Numbered from the stretch's first letter, positions 46,089 through 55,298 are shown. The stretch: DNA of 64,000 bases from Zhihengliuella sp. ISTPL4 (GCF_002848265.1 NZ_CP025422.1:1-64000), one strand, 5' to 3'. Program-made: numbers and translations. The notes: a model not told the origin generated them from the sequence alone.

Positions 46089-46510
46089 GTGAGGCACGAC
46101 ATCATCGTCATCGGGCTCGGAGCGGCAGGTGCCGCCTACTCCGAGCTGCTGCCCGTCGAGGCGCACACTGCCTGGGCATCGAGCAGTACGACATTGCGCA
46201 TGACCGTGGTTCCTCGCACGGACGATCCCGACTGTTCCGCAGTGGCACGTCCGAAGGGGCCGAGTATGTCGACCTCGCCTTCCGTTCCCGCCAGCTGTGG
46301 GGCGAGCTCGAGCAGGAGACGGGCGAGGAGATCGTCACGGTCGTCGGGGGCCTCAGCATCGCGGATGCCGCATCGCCGTTGCTCTCAGATGTGCGTGCCG
46401 CCATGGACGCCCGAGACCTGCCGTACGAGACCCTCGACCCCGCGACGCTCCGAGCGCGGTACCCGCAGCACCATGTGACGGACGTGATGCAGGCGTACTT
46501 CGCGGCCGAG
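46089..46510 (+). pseudogene. Truncated, frameshifted sarcosine oxidase-like gene
   Basis: A GTG start after TTGGAGG gives RHDIIVIGLGAAGAA, an FAD-binding Rossmann motif of monomeric sarcosine/N-methyl amino acid oxidases. The frame then breaks near 46150 and the homology continues in another frame as GIEQYDIAHDRGSSHGRSR and ELEQETGEEIVTVVGGL up to about 46510. There it is replaced by unrelated glycosyltransferase sequence. TTGACA at about 46031 may be its old promoter. An intact oxidase would have suited the N-carbamoylsarcosine genes nearby. Confidence 0.7.
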
Positions 46511-47484
46511 ACGATCTCGGTGCTCGCGAGCGTGCCCTGCTACGCGTGGGTCAAGCACCCGGGCAGCGCGAGCTCGTCACGCATCGACCCCGACACCTAC
46601 TTCCCGCACCTCGAGACGGTGCTCGACGTCGTCGAGGCGCACACCGAGCCGGGGCGACTGCGCGATCGGCTCCTGCGCCACTGGTATCGCGGCAAGATCC
46701 TCAAGCGGCTCTCGGCGAAGCAGATGTCCCGGTACCCCGCCGACTACCGAGAGCGGTTCCTCGATGTCGTGCAGCCGCTCGTCGAACGCCGCTTCGGCCC
46801 GGGTGTGGACGCCGGGCTCGCGTTCCCCCACCGCGTGCGCTCCGCGCTGCTGCGCGCCGACCGACGCGACGACCTGCTCCGTCTCGCGCAGTTCGAGACG
46901 CAGGTCGAGTGCCGTCCCGACGTCGTGTCGGCCCGATGGACGCGCGGTGGCGGCCTCGCGCTCACGGTGCGGGTGCACCTCGTCCACGACGGCGAGGAGG
47001 CGCTCGTCTTCAGCCCGGCAGGGGCCGACCGCATCCGCACCTGGCAGCCCCGTCGTGGATGGACGACCCGGCGCCCGCCCTGATCGACGCGAGCCGTGAC
47101 CTGCGCGACGACCAGGTCGAGCTGCACCTCCGCGCCCAGGGCGCGACCGAGGAGCGGCGCCTCGCCGGCCGAGGAGCACGCGACCTCGCCACCGTGAAGG
47201 TGTCGATCGACCCCCTCAAGGCGTTCGGCCCCGACGACGAGACACGACGGGCGGAGCTGCGCGTGCACGTGCGGCACGCGGGCTGGTCGTTCGACGCACC
47301 GCTCACGGCGGATGCGGCCGTGCGCGCCGAGGCGGGGCGCTCGCCCTTCCTCGCCGGCCGCCGCATCGAGCTGCATGCGGGGGACGACGGGATCGTCGAG
47401 CTCCGCCGCGGATGGCCGGGCGGGCGTGTGCGGGATGCCGCCGGCCGAACGGTCCGTCGCCTGCGCGCGCTTCTCCGCCGCTGA
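46511..47484 (+). pseudogene. 3' remnant of a glycosyltransferase gene with a frameshift
   Basis: From about 46511 the frame encodes SVLASVPCYAWVKHPGSAS, HWYRGKILKRLSAKQMSRYP and ERRFGPGVDAGLAFPHRVRS, which resemble the C-terminal half of family 2 glycosyltransferases. Near 47050 the frame shifts and continues as MDDPAPALIDASRDL to the stop at 47484. The catalytic N-terminal half is missing. In-frame fusion to the oxidase fragment points to a deletion that joined two unrelated genes. Confidence 0.6.
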
Positions 47485-47525
47485 GCCCGGGTCCCGGTCA
47501 CGGAAGCCGGGCGGACGAGAGACGG

Positions 47526-48338
47526 TCAGCGTTCGGCGGACCGGGGGCCCAGCACGCGCAGCGTCGACAGGGCCGTCAGCAGGCCTGCGCCATCGGAGGC
47601 CAGCGCGTACTGCTCGACCTCCTGCTCCAGGCGGGCGAGGTGCTCGTGCATGCGCTCGCGAGCGGCGTCGGCGTCGCCGTTGCGGATCGCCTCGTAGAGG
47701 CGGCGATGCTCCGCGGCGGAATCGGCCAAGGTCCCGCGGCTCGACGTGATGAGATCCAAGGCGTCCTCGACACGCTCCACCGCGGGCGCGGTCATGCTCT
47801 CGATGAGCGCCTCGAACATGGGGCTCTGGGCTGCCCGTGCGACGAGCAGGTGCATCTGCATGCCGACGGTTCGGTACCCGAGGGCGCCGGTCCGGGCAGC
47901 GTCCTCGTGCGCGACGACTTCGCTGGCGAGAGCGGACATGTGATCGTCGTCGCGGCGGAGAGCAGCCAGGTAGGCCGCCTCTCCCTCGATCACTCGACGA
48001 GCCCTCAGCCAGTCGAGCAGCTCCGACACCGACCGGAGCTCGAACGCGCGGTCGAAGGTCTCGTCTCGTCGAGCCTGAAGACGACGGAGCTCGAAAGCCT
48101 CGCGCCCGGTGGTCGTGAGCACGCGGCCCTTCCGTCCGATCGCGCGCGTGAATCCGAGAGCGTCGAGTCTGGCGAGCATGCGAGAGACGCTGGCCTCGCT
48201 GATGCGCACGCCGTTCTCCTCGAGCATCCGCAGCGCGATGCGTGCGCCGACCGGATGCTCTTGATCGCCGATCGACATCAGCAAGGTCAACTCATCCGGG
48301 AGGAGTTCGGACAGTCCGGCCGTGTCGATCGCGCTCAT
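47526..48338 (-). CDS. wHTH-FCD regulator (first copy)
   Basis: 270 residues from ATG 48338; ATGs at 48389 and further up are in frame. The N-terminal winged helix is not GntR-like (LTLLMSIGDQEHPVGARIAL, ISEASVSRMLARLDALGF). The C-terminal helical FCD domain carries HEDAARTGAL, HLLVARAAQS and EHRRLYEAIRNGDADAARERM. It shares layout with the regulator at 56337. It diverges from the amidase gene and probably controls this catabolic locus. Confidence 0.75.
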   Translation of the reverse strand: MSAIDTAGLSELLPDELTLLMSIGDQEHPVGARIALRMLEENGVRISEASVSRMLARLDALGFTRAIGRKGRVLTTTGREAFELRRLQARRDETFDRAFELRSVSELLDWLRARRVIEGEAAYLAALRRDDDHMSALASEVVAHEDAARTGALGYRTVGMQMHLLVARAAQSPMFEALIESMTAPAVERVEDALDLITSSRGTLADSAAEHRRLYEAIRNGDADAARERMHEHLARLEQEVEQYALASDGAGLLTALSTLRVLGPRSAER

Positions 48339-48397
48339 CGGTGATTGCTCGCTGCCCTTCGGTTGAGAGCCCATACTATTATCCGTCATACTGGGTA

Positions 48398-48408
48398 TAC
48401 GTTCCGCA
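48398..48408. promoter_or_regulatory. Shared operator motif TACGTTCCGCA, copy 1
   Basis: TACGTTCCGCA in the gap between the FCD regulator and the amidase gene is repeated exactly at 57167 before the NCS1 permease; over 23 bases the two sites agree at 19. Adjacent ATACTGGGTAT (48389-48399) is an inverted repeat. A likely regulator-binding region. Confidence 0.55.
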
Positions 48409-48438
48409 GATATGAGGAACATGATGGATGGAGGAAAG

Positions 48439-49104
48439 ATGACGGACAAGACAGAAGTCGTGCACTCGCTGGACAACGACGAGCTGATCGAGCTCTATCG
48501 TGCTGCCGGCTTCGGAGGCCGTGTGGGCTGGGGGCGCAAGGCGGCCGTCCTCGTGATCGACATGGCCGGGACGTGGACCGAACCCGAGGCGATGATCGGC
48601 TCGGATCTCCGTGGCGTCACCGCGGAGATCAAGCGAGTGCTCGATGCGGCTCGCGCGGCCGAAGCGCCCGTGATCTTCACCACCATGGCCTACGACCCGA
48701 GCTTCTCCGACGTCACCAAGGTCAGCCGATTGAAGACCCCGCACGCCGAGAAGATGATCCGTGGGAAGGCCAGCGCACAGGTGATCCCGGAGCTGGAGCG
48801 TCGCCCCGACGAGGCCTTGATCGAGAAGCCGCGGGCGAGTGCGTTCCGCAACACCAATTTGGTCAGCGTGCTCGTGGACCAGGGAGTCGACACGGTCGTC
48901 ATCGTCGGCTGTTCGACCAGCGGCTGCATCCGCTCGACCGCCGAGAGCGCGGTCGATCTGGGATTCCACGCTCTGGTTCCGCGTGAGGCCGTCGGCGACC
49001 GCTCGGCCTCCGCACACGTCGCGAACCTGTTCGACATCGATCAGCGGTACGCAGACGTCGTCGGCGTCGACGACGTGATCGCCCACTTCGCGGAACGCGA
49101 CTGA
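48439..49104 (+). CDS. Isochorismatase-family hydrolase, N-carbamoylsarcosine amidase-like (copy 1)
   Basis: 221 residues from ATG 48439, chosen because GGAGGAAAG sits just upstream. Catalytic triad pattern: Asp in LVIDMAGTW, Lys in IEKPRASAF, Cys in IVGCSTSGCIRST. The family cleaves carbamoyl or amide groups, e.g. N-carbamoylsarcosine to sarcosine, CO2 and ammonia. A paralogue with the same N-terminal layout (DNDELIELYRAAGFGGRVGW) is at 52749. Its stop overlaps the epimerase start (TGATG). Confidence 0.82.
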   Translation: MTDKTEVVHSLDNDELIELYRAAGFGGRVGWGRKAAVLVIDMAGTWTEPEAMIGSDLRGVTAEIKRVLDAARAAEAPVIFTTMAYDPSFSDVTKVSRLKTPHAEKMIRGKASAQVIPELERRPDEALIEKPRASAFRNTNLVSVLVDQGVDTVVIVGCSTSGCIRSTAESAVDLGFHALVPREAVGDRSASAHVANLFDIDQRYADVVGVDDVIAHFAERD

Positions 49105-49937
49105 TGCGGGTCGTGGTCACCGGCGCCCGAGGGTTCGTCGGTCGGGCTCTCATCCGTCAGCTGGAGAGCGCCGGTGGCCACGAGATCCGACCGGTGGACT
49201 CCGAGCTCGACCTGCGAGACGAAGCGGCTGTGCGTCGTCTGCTCGAGGATGCTCGTCCCGATGTCGTGATCCACCTGGGCGGTGTCTCCGGGCCGATGGT
49301 CGCCGCTGACGACCCGGTCCGCGTGACGGCGGTGAACGCGGTCGGGACGATCACGGTCCTCGATGCGGCTGCTGCTCTCGATCGCCCGCCGCTCGTGATC
49401 GTGGCTTCCAGCATCGCGGCAGTCGAGCAGGCCCTGACCGAGCCGCGCACCGTCTATGCGGCCACCAAGCGATTCGTGGAGGACGCGGCAGGGGCGTTCC
49501 GCGCTCGGGGTGTGCGCGTGATCGCAGCACGTCTGGGCTCGGTGTACGGGCCCGGTCGCTCGACCGACCACGTCGTCGACCGACTGGCTCGCTCCATCCT
49601 GCGAGACGGTGAAGCGGTATACGACCCGGAGGTGCTCGAGCCGCTCGTCCACGTCGACGACGTCGCTCGCCTGATCCTCGGTCTGGTGACGGCCGCGGCG
49701 CGCCATCGGCTCTCCGAGACGTACACCTTCGTCCAGGCGCTCGTGCCGCATGAGGAGATCGCGCGAACGGTCGCTGCTGCCCTCGGGAAGACCGTCATGA
49801 CGCGGCACACGCTCGGGACGCGGTTGCGGTGGACCGAGCCGTTGGACAGCAGGGCGCTGCTGCGCGACACGGGCATGGCCTTCGCGGTGCCGCTCTCGGA
49901 GGGCCTCGCGCGCACCGCGTCGTCTGTCACAGCATGA
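49104..49937 (+). CDS. NAD-dependent epimerase/dehydratase
   Basis: 277 residues, extended SDR. TGARGFVGRAL cofactor loop, HLGGVSGPMV, VASSIAAVEQ and catalytic YAATK are present; LGSVYGPGR follows. A sugar or sugar-like substrate is expected. Coupled by overlap to the amidase gene; its last 11 bases overlap the convergent SDR gene. Confidence 0.82.
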   Translation: MRVVVTGARGFVGRALIRQLESAGGHEIRPVDSELDLRDEAAVRRLLEDARPDVVIHLGGVSGPMVAADDPVRVTAVNAVGTITVLDAAAALDRPPLVIVASSIAAVEQALTEPRTVYAATKRFVEDAAGAFRARGVRVIAARLGSVYGPGRSTDHVVDRLARSILRDGEAVYDPEVLEPLVHVDDVARLILGLVTAAARHRLSETYTFVQALVPHEEIARTVAAALGKTVMTRHTLGTRLRWTEPLDSRALLRDTGMAFAVPLSEGLARTASSVTA

Positions 49938-50691
49938 CGTCGCCGCTGTTCGGGCCCAGCGTCTGCCCGGTGTAGAGATCTCCGCCCGGGCTGCTGGCGA
50001 GGAGCAGGACCGAGGGCACCACCTCTTCCGGTGTGCCGAAGCGGGGGATGACGAGCTCGGCGAGCTTGCCCGCACGCCAGTCGTCCGTGACCTCGCCCAT
50101 CAGTCGTGTCTGGATCGGCCCGGGGGCGACGCAGTTCACGGTGATGCCGTGCCGGCCGACCTCGCGTGCGACCGACTTGGAGAACGCGATCACTCCGGCC
50201 TTCGCTGCGGCATAGTGCGCGTGCTCCTCGCTCCCCTTCTGTCCGACCTGTGAGGAGATCGAGATGACGCGGCCTCCGCCTGCCGCGATCATGTGCGGGA
50301 GCACCGCGCGCGTCGGCAGGAACACGCCGGTGAGGTTGACGTCGAGCATGCGCTGCCATTGCTCCAGAGAGATGTCGACCAGTGGTGCGGGAGTGGAGAT
50401 GCCCGCATTGTTGACGAGCACATCGACTCGGCCGTGTCGTGCCAGCGCCGTGTCGACCAACGCGGCGGACGTCTCCTCCCGGGCGATGTCCCCGTGCACC
50501 AGGTCGACCTGGGCCCCGAGAGCGCGGAGCTCGTCGGCGAACCCTTGCATATCGTGCGAGGAGTCGATCAGGTGGTTGAGGATCAGGTGGGATCCGGCTC
50601 GTGCGAAGGCGAGTGGGATCTCACGGCCCATGCCGGGGCCGCTGCCGGCTCCCGTGACGATGACGACGCGATCGCGCAGGCTTTCGAACAT
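49927..50691 (-). CDS. SDR-family oxidoreductase
   Basis: 254 residues, classical SDR: TGAGSGPGMG (a lengthened glycine motif), NNAGIS, Ser in SISSQVGQKG, YAAAKAG and PGPIQTRLM. Probably oxidises a hydroxyl intermediate of the locus. It is divergent from the cyclic amidohydrolase gene, with a shared promoter gap containing an 18-bp imperfect palindrome. Confidence 0.82.
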   Translation of the reverse strand: MFESLRDRVVIVTGAGSGPGMGREIPLAFARAGSHLILNHLIDSSHDMQGFADELRALGAQVDLVHGDIAREETSAALVDTALARHGRVDVLVNNAGISTPAPLVDISLEQWQRMLDVNLTGVFLPTRAVLPHMIAAGGGRVISISSQVGQKGSEEHAHYAAAKAGVIAFSKSVAREVGRHGITVNCVAPGPIQTRLMGEVTDDWRAGKLAELVIPRFGTPEEVVPSVLLLASSPGGDLYTGQTLGPNSGDVML

Positions 50692-50737
50692 CAGCTCCTC
50701 CTCCCGACCTCACCGAGGCCGCTTGTCCTGCCGTGAA

Positions 50738-50755
50738 TGTATCATCAATGACACA
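50738..50755. promoter_or_regulatory. Imperfect palindrome in the SDR/amidohydrolase divergent promoter
   Basis: TGTATCATCAATGACACA matches its reverse complement at 14 of 18 positions (TGT-TCAT...ATGA-ACA) and lies centrally in the 95-base divergent gap. It has the size and symmetry of an operator for a dimeric wHTH regulator. Confidence 0.5.
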
Positions 50756-50786
50756 TGTCTCTTGCTTTCGACGAATAGGAGTTGCG

Positions 50787-52163
50787 GTGCGAACAGCTAA
50801 CCACGGTGTCGATGTCGTCATCCGAGGAGGTCGGGTCGTCACGGACTCGACCGAGGATGCCTTCGACATCGGAATCGCAGACGGTGTCATCGCGGCGATC
50901 GGCGAGCCGGGCTCCGTGGTCGCGGACGAAGTGATCGACGCGTCGGGATGCGTCGTGATCCCGGGCGGCATCGACCCGCACACGCACATCCAGTGGCCCC
51001 TCGCCAACGGGGGAACGGCCCAGGACACCTTCGAGTCCGCGACCCGACGCGCCGCCGCCTGGGGGACCACCACGCTCGTGGACTTCGTGCCTGGCGCCCC
51101 CGGATCACTCCTCGCCGCCGCGGATCGCCGACTCGGCCAGGCGGAGGGCGCGGTCATCGACTACTCGCTCCACCCCGTGGTGACCGAGCTGAACGAGAGC
51201 ACGATCGCAGAGATCCCCGCGCTGATCGAGCGCGGTCTCGCGTCGTTCAAGGTGTACACGACCTACGGCTCCCGTCTCGAGAGCGCCGACATCCGGCGCT
51301 TCATCCGCGTAGCGGGCGAGGCCGGCGGCCTGCCCGGCTTCCACGCGGAGCACCATGCGCTGCTCGAGGATGCGCTCGCCGCCACGCGGAAGCTCCGCGG
51401 GACCCGTATCGGCGACTTCCCGGCGAGTCGACCGGGGCACACGGAGGCCGCATCGATCCGCGAGATCACGGGCTACGCCGAGGAGTTCGGAAGCCCGGTG
51501 TACATCTATCACGCCTCGGGTCTCGATGCCCTGAGGCAGATCGAGGAGGCCCGAGCGGCCGGCACGGACGTCCGTGCCGAGACCTGTGCGCACTACCTCG
51601 TGTACGACGACTCGGTGTATGCCGGCGCCGACGGATGGAAGTACGTGATCACACCTCCCATCCGGCCGGACGCGGACAGGGAGGGCATGTGGCGCGCCGT
51701 AGCCGACGGGCGGCTGGACGCCGTGGCATCCGATCACTGCGCGTACTCCGTCGCGGACAAGGCCGCAGGGTTCGAGGACTTCACCGCCATGGAGCCGGGT
51801 GCGCCCGGCATCGCCTCGCGCATGCCTCTGCTCTGGGACCGCGGGGTGCGGTCGGGCAGGCTCAGCCTGCGACAGTTCGTCGACATCAACTCCACGCGCC
51901 CTGCCGCGGTGCTCGGCCTGACCGCGAAGGGGCGGATCGCGATCGGCGCCGACGCCGACATCGTCGTGTGGGATCCCGACGGCGAATGGACGTGGGATGC
52001 CGCGTCCGACTCGACCTCGAACGGCACCGATTACGACATCTACGACGGGCTCAGCGGTCGGGGGCGCCCGCGCGTCACGCTCAGCCGTGGCCGCCGCGTC
52101 GGCGGCTCGGGCGCCACTCCACCGCGCGGCTCGGGGCGATTCGTCCCCCAGCGCATCCAGTGA
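50787..52163 (+). CDS. Cyclic amidohydrolase (hydantoinase/dihydropyrimidinase-like)
   Basis: 458 residues from GTG 50787 (AGGAG upstream). Metal sites: GIDPHTHIQ, the carbamylated Lys in ASFKVYTTYG, AEHHAL, IYHASGLDAL and ASDHCAY. Opens cyclic amides such as dihydropyrimidines or 5-substituted hydantoins to N-carbamoyl (ureido) acids. The carbamoyl-cleaving isochorismatases beside it fit the next step. Forms an operon with the RidA gene. Confidence 0.85.
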   Translation: MRTANHGVDVVIRGGRVVTDSTEDAFDIGIADGVIAAIGEPGSVVADEVIDASGCVVIPGGIDPHTHIQWPLANGGTAQDTFESATRRAAAWGTTTLVDFVPGAPGSLLAAADRRLGQAEGAVIDYSLHPVVTELNESTIAEIPALIERGLASFKVYTTYGSRLESADIRRFIRVAGEAGGLPGFHAEHHALLEDALAATRKLRGTRIGDFPASRPGHTEAASIREITGYAEEFGSPVYIYHASGLDALRQIEEARAAGTDVRAETCAHYLVYDDSVYAGADGWKYVITPPIRPDADREGMWRAVADGRLDAVASDHCAYSVADKAAGFEDFTAMEPGAPGIASRMPLLWDRGVRSGRLSLRQFVDINSTRPAAVLGLTAKGRIAIGADADIVVWDPDGEWTWDAASDSTSNGTDYDIYDGLSGRGRPRVTLSRGRRVGGSGATPPRGSGRFVPQRIQ

Positions 52164-52182
52164 CCACTCAGAAAGGAAGATC

Positions 52183-52560
52183 ATGACCCGCATCAGCGCC
52201 ATCTCCACTCCGGACGCGACGAGTCCCGCTGCCACCTACTCCCAGGCCATCGACCTCGGAGACCTGGTGTTCACCGCCGGTCAGGTGGGCGCCACGCCCG
52301 ACGGCAGACTCGGCGGCACGCTCGCCGAGCAGGTGAACCTCGCCGTCGACAACCTGGAAGCGGTGCTCGCCGCGGCCGGCACCTCGCTGTCGAACGTGGT
52401 GAAGACCACGTGCTTCCTCGCCGACGTGGCCGACTTCCCCGAGTTCGACGCGGTCTATCGCGCGCGCTTCGGGGAGCCGTTCCCGGCCCGCAGTACGGTC
52501 GGCGTCGCCTTCGGCGGCGAGGGACTGCTCGTCGAGATCGAGGCGATCGCCGTCAAGTGA
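52183..52560 (+). CDS. RidA-family protein
   Basis: 125 residues, full length. VFTAGQVGATPDG, NLAVDNLEAVLAAAG, FPARSTVGV (active-site Arg) and EIEAIA are family marks. RidA proteins hydrolyse reactive enamine/imine intermediates, or as RutC-like members help pyrimidine-ring catabolism. It follows the amidohydrolase by 19 bases with AAAGGAAG before the ATG, and a strong terminator follows. Confidence 0.9.
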   Translation: MTRISAISTPDATSPAATYSQAIDLGDLVFTAGQVGATPDGRLGGTLAEQVNLAVDNLEAVLAAAGTSLSNVVKTTCFLADVADFPEFDAVYRARFGEPFPARSTVGVAFGGEGLLVEIEAIAVK

Positions 52561-52570
52561 TCGGCTTGCG

Positions 52571-52601
52571 AACGCCCGCCCACCCCGTGTGGGCGGGCGT
52601 T
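52571..52601 (+). terminator. Rho-independent terminator after ridA
   Basis: A perfect 13-bp stem (52571-52583 with 52589-52601) closes a 5-base loop and ends in GTTCTTC, 10 bases after the RidA stop codon. Confidence 0.88.
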
Positions 52602-52660
52602 CTTCATGCGTTCGGACTGTCGTGCCTGACAGATGTTTCGACCGTGTAACGCTCGTATCA

Positions 52661-52700
52661 ATGGTGTGTTGAGGAGCGTCTGTCGCTATTGACACACCAT
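52661..52700. promoter_or_regulatory. Promoter/operator region of the second amidase operon
   Basis: ATGGTGTGT (52661-52669) and ACACACCAT (52692-52700) form an exact 9-base inverted repeat with centres 31 bp apart. TTGACA at 52689-52694 inside the right arm is a consensus -35 hexamer. A regulator bound here would block or position RNA polymerase. Confidence 0.55.
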
Positions 52701-52748
52701 CCTCATTCGTGTCAGTGTTCCTGCACCTACCCGGATCGAGGAGACCAC

Positions 52749-53426
52749 GTGTCCATCAGCCACACCACGCACACGCTCGACAACGCCGAGCTTCGGAATT
52801 TCTACGAGAAGGCGGGCTTTCGCGGCCGAGTCGGCTGGGGAGAGCGGCCCGCCCTCCTCGTCATCGACATGGCCGGGGCCTGGACGTCCCCCGAAGAGAT
52901 GCTCGGCTCGGATCTCTCGGCAGTCGAGGACCACATCGTGGAGCTGCTCGGCGCCGCCCGCCGGGCTGGCCTGCCGATCATCTTCACGACCATGGCCTGG
53001 GACCCGAGTCTCTCGGAGATCGGCGAGGTGATCCGTCGCAAGACGACCCACAGCGTGCGCATGCTCCACGGCAGCACCAACGTCGAGCTCCGTCCCCGCA
53101 TGGAACGGCGTCCTGAGGAACCGCTCGTCGTCAAGCCCCGAGCCTCCGCCTTCTACGGCACCAACGTCGACGGAATGCTGATCTCGGCCAAGGCCGACAC
53201 GGTGATCGTCGTCGGATGCAGCACGAGCGGCTGCATCCGTGCCACGGCGGAGAGCGCCTTCAATCGCGGCTTCCACGTGATCGTGCCGGCCGAGGCTGTC
53301 GGAGATCGTTCGCAGACTGCGCATCAGGGGAACCTCTTCGACATCGACGCGCGCTACGGCGATGTCGAACCGGTGGCGGATGTGCTCGAAACCCTCCGCG
53401 CCCTTCCCGCGAGGGCCGACGCGTGA
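52749..53426 (+). CDS. Isochorismatase-family hydrolase, N-carbamoylsarcosine amidase-like (copy 2)
   Basis: 225 residues from GTG 52749 (GAGGAG upstream). Asp in LVIDMAGAW, Lys in VVKPRASAF and Cys in VVGCSTSGCIRATA form the expected triad. Closely related to copy 1 along the full length, differing mostly in surface residues and the C terminus, so the two may accept different ureido substrates. Starts the operon containing the ABC transporter (GTGA overlap with the ATPase gene). Confidence 0.83.
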   Translation: MSISHTTHTLDNAELRNFYEKAGFRGRVGWGERPALLVIDMAGAWTSPEEMLGSDLSAVEDHIVELLGAARRAGLPIIFTTMAWDPSLSEIGEVIRRKTTHSVRMLHGSTNVELRPRMERRPEEPLVVKPRASAFYGTNVDGMLISAKADTVIVVGCSTSGCIRATAESAFNRGFHVIVPAEAVGDRSQTAHQGNLFDIDARYGDVEPVADVLETLRALPARADA

Positions 53427-54232
53427 CAACCTCCGTGCTGCCGCTCCTGGAGGTGCGCGGCATCCGCAAGTCCTTCGGGCACGTCAAGGCGGTGCGCGGA
53501 GCCGGCCTCTCGGTCGCCAGGGGGGAGGTCGTCGCCGTCGTGGGCGACAACGGCGCCGGCAAGAGCACCTTCGTCTCCTGCATCTCCGGCGCCGTCGAGC
53601 CCGATGCGGGAGAGGTGCTGCTCGAAGGACGCAGCCTCGAGCTCGGGAGCATCCTCGCCTCGATGGCTGCCGGCATCGCGACCGTCTATCAGGATCTGGC
53701 GATGGCGCCGGACCTGTCGGTCGCCGAGAACATCTTCCTCTCCACAGAGCTGCGTCGCCCCGGGCTCGCCGGAAGGCTGGGACTCATCGATCACCGGCGC
53801 ATGCGCAGCGAGGCGCGTGCGCTGGTCGACGGCTTGGGGATCACGACGCTGGGAGATGTAGGGGCTCCCGTCGGGTCGCTCTCGGGCGGGCAGCGCCAGG
53901 TCGTCGCCGTCGCGCGCGCGATCGCCCGGGCCGGGAAGCTGGTCATCCTCGACGAACCCACCGCGGCTCTCGGGGCGCGTCAGTCGCAGATGGTGCTGGA
54001 CACGATCACCGCCGCGAGCGGCCGAGGACTCGGCGTCCTCCTGATCTCCCACGACCTCCCCCGAGTGATCGAGGTCGCCGACCGCATCGTGGTCCTTCGG
54101 TTCGGGGAAGTCGTGGCCGACGTGTCTCCGCGCGGACTGACCGTGAGCAACGTCGTCGCGCTCATGCTCGGCGAGCAGAACACCGCCGATCTTCCGACGA
54201 TCGCGTCGGACACCCGAGAGGACGACCGATGA
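53423..54232 (+). CDS. Ribose-type ABC transporter ATPase
   Basis: 269 residues, a single ABC domain (not the double RbsA form). Walker A GDNGAGKST, signature SLSGGQRQ, Walker B LVILDEPTAAL, and H-loop ISHDLPRV. Energises uptake with the permease and lipoprotein that follow. The GTG at 53423 overlaps the amidase stop. Confidence 0.9.
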   Translation: MTTSVLPLLEVRGIRKSFGHVKAVRGAGLSVARGEVVAVVGDNGAGKSTFVSCISGAVEPDAGEVLLEGRSLELGSILASMAAGIATVYQDLAMAPDLSVAENIFLSTELRRPGLAGRLGLIDHRRMRSEARALVDGLGITTLGDVGAPVGSLSGGQRQVVAVARAIARAGKLVILDEPTAALGARQSQMVLDTITAASGRGLGVLLISHDLPRVIEVADRIVVLRFGEVVADVSPRGLTVSNVVALMLGEQNTADLPTIASDTREDDR

Positions 54233-55254
54233 CCGCTCCGACCATGACCGGACCGCACACCGCCGGCGGCCCCGGAGATGCCCTGGGCCGCGTCGCCCGC
54301 TCCACGACGACCTACGTCGCGGCAGCCGTCCTCGTGCTCGTCCTCGTCTTCGCCGTCGCGACGGGAGGCAACTTCCTCAGCATCACGAACCTGCAATCCG
54401 TCGGCCGGAACAGCGCCGGGCTGATCCTCCTCGCCGTCGGTCTCGCATATGTGCTCGGAGCCGGGCACATCGATCTGAGTGTCGGGGCGACGCTGGTGCT
54501 CGCCAGCGTCGTGTCGGCGAAGACCACCGTGGCGCTCACGGCGGGCGGAGGCGACCCCGCGATGGCGGCCGTCGTCGGCGCCCTCCTCGGAGTCGCAGCC
54601 GGTGCCGTGGTCGGTGCGGTCAACGGCCTCCTGGTGACACGACTGCGCATCAGCTCCTTCGTGGTGACTCTCGGCACCATGGGGGTGGGACTCGGGCTCG
54701 CCCAGGTGATCACCAACGGCTCGAACGTCGCAGGTCTGCCGCAGTCGCTGCAGCTCGACTTCGGGATCGCGACGGCGCTCGGCATACCGCTTCCCCTCCT
54801 CCTCGCCGTCGCCGTCACGATCGTGGCTGCTTTCGTGCTGTCGCAGACCGCGGTCGGCCGACATGCGCTCGCGATCGGCTCCTCGGAACCGGGAGCGCGA
54901 CGAGCGGGCGTCCGAGTCGAACGCACGACGATCGTCGTCTTCGTCCTCTCCGGAGCGCTCGCCGGGTTGGCGGGCTTCCTCGACATCACGAGGTTCGGGA
55001 CGACAGCGCTCTCGGGCCACGAGACGACCATGCTCCAGGCGCTGTCCGCTGTCATCATCGGCGGAACCAGTCTCTTCGGCGGACGCGCCTCCGTGGTCGG
55101 AGCCGCCGTGGCCACCTTCATCCCGACCCTCCTGCTCGCGGGATTCGTGATGATCGGCGTCTCGTCGTTCTACCAGGGCATCGCCATCGGCGTGGTGCTC
55201 ATCCTCGCCGTCTGGATCGATCGCGTCCGTCGTCCGAAGCAGGCGCCGCGATGA
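54229..55254 (+). CDS. Ribose-type ABC transporter permease
   Basis: 341 residues, about 8-10 hydrophobic helices of the BPD_transp_2 (RbsC-like) family, with GHIDLSVGA, VNGLLVTRLRISSFVVTLGT and IIGGTSLFGGRASVVGA as hallmarks. Overlaps the ATPase gene (ATGA at 54229) and the next frame. Confidence 0.9.
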   Translation: MTAPTMTGPHTAGGPGDALGRVARSTTTYVAAAVLVLVLVFAVATGGNFLSITNLQSVGRNSAGLILLAVGLAYVLGAGHIDLSVGATLVLASVVSAKTTVALTAGGGDPAMAAVVGALLGVAAGAVVGAVNGLLVTRLRISSFVVTLGTMGVGLGLAQVITNGSNVAGLPQSLQLDFGIATALGIPLPLLLAVAVTIVAAFVLSQTAVGRHALAIGSSEPGARRAGVRVERTTIVVFVLSGALAGLAGFLDITRFGTTALSGHETTMLQALSAVIIGGTSLFGGRASVVGAAVATFIPTLLLAGFVMIGVSSFYQGIAIGVVLILAVWIDRVRRPKQAPR

Positions 55255-55298
55255 CCGAGATCCCTTCCACCCGAAGTCCACACCCACAGGAGAGAACC

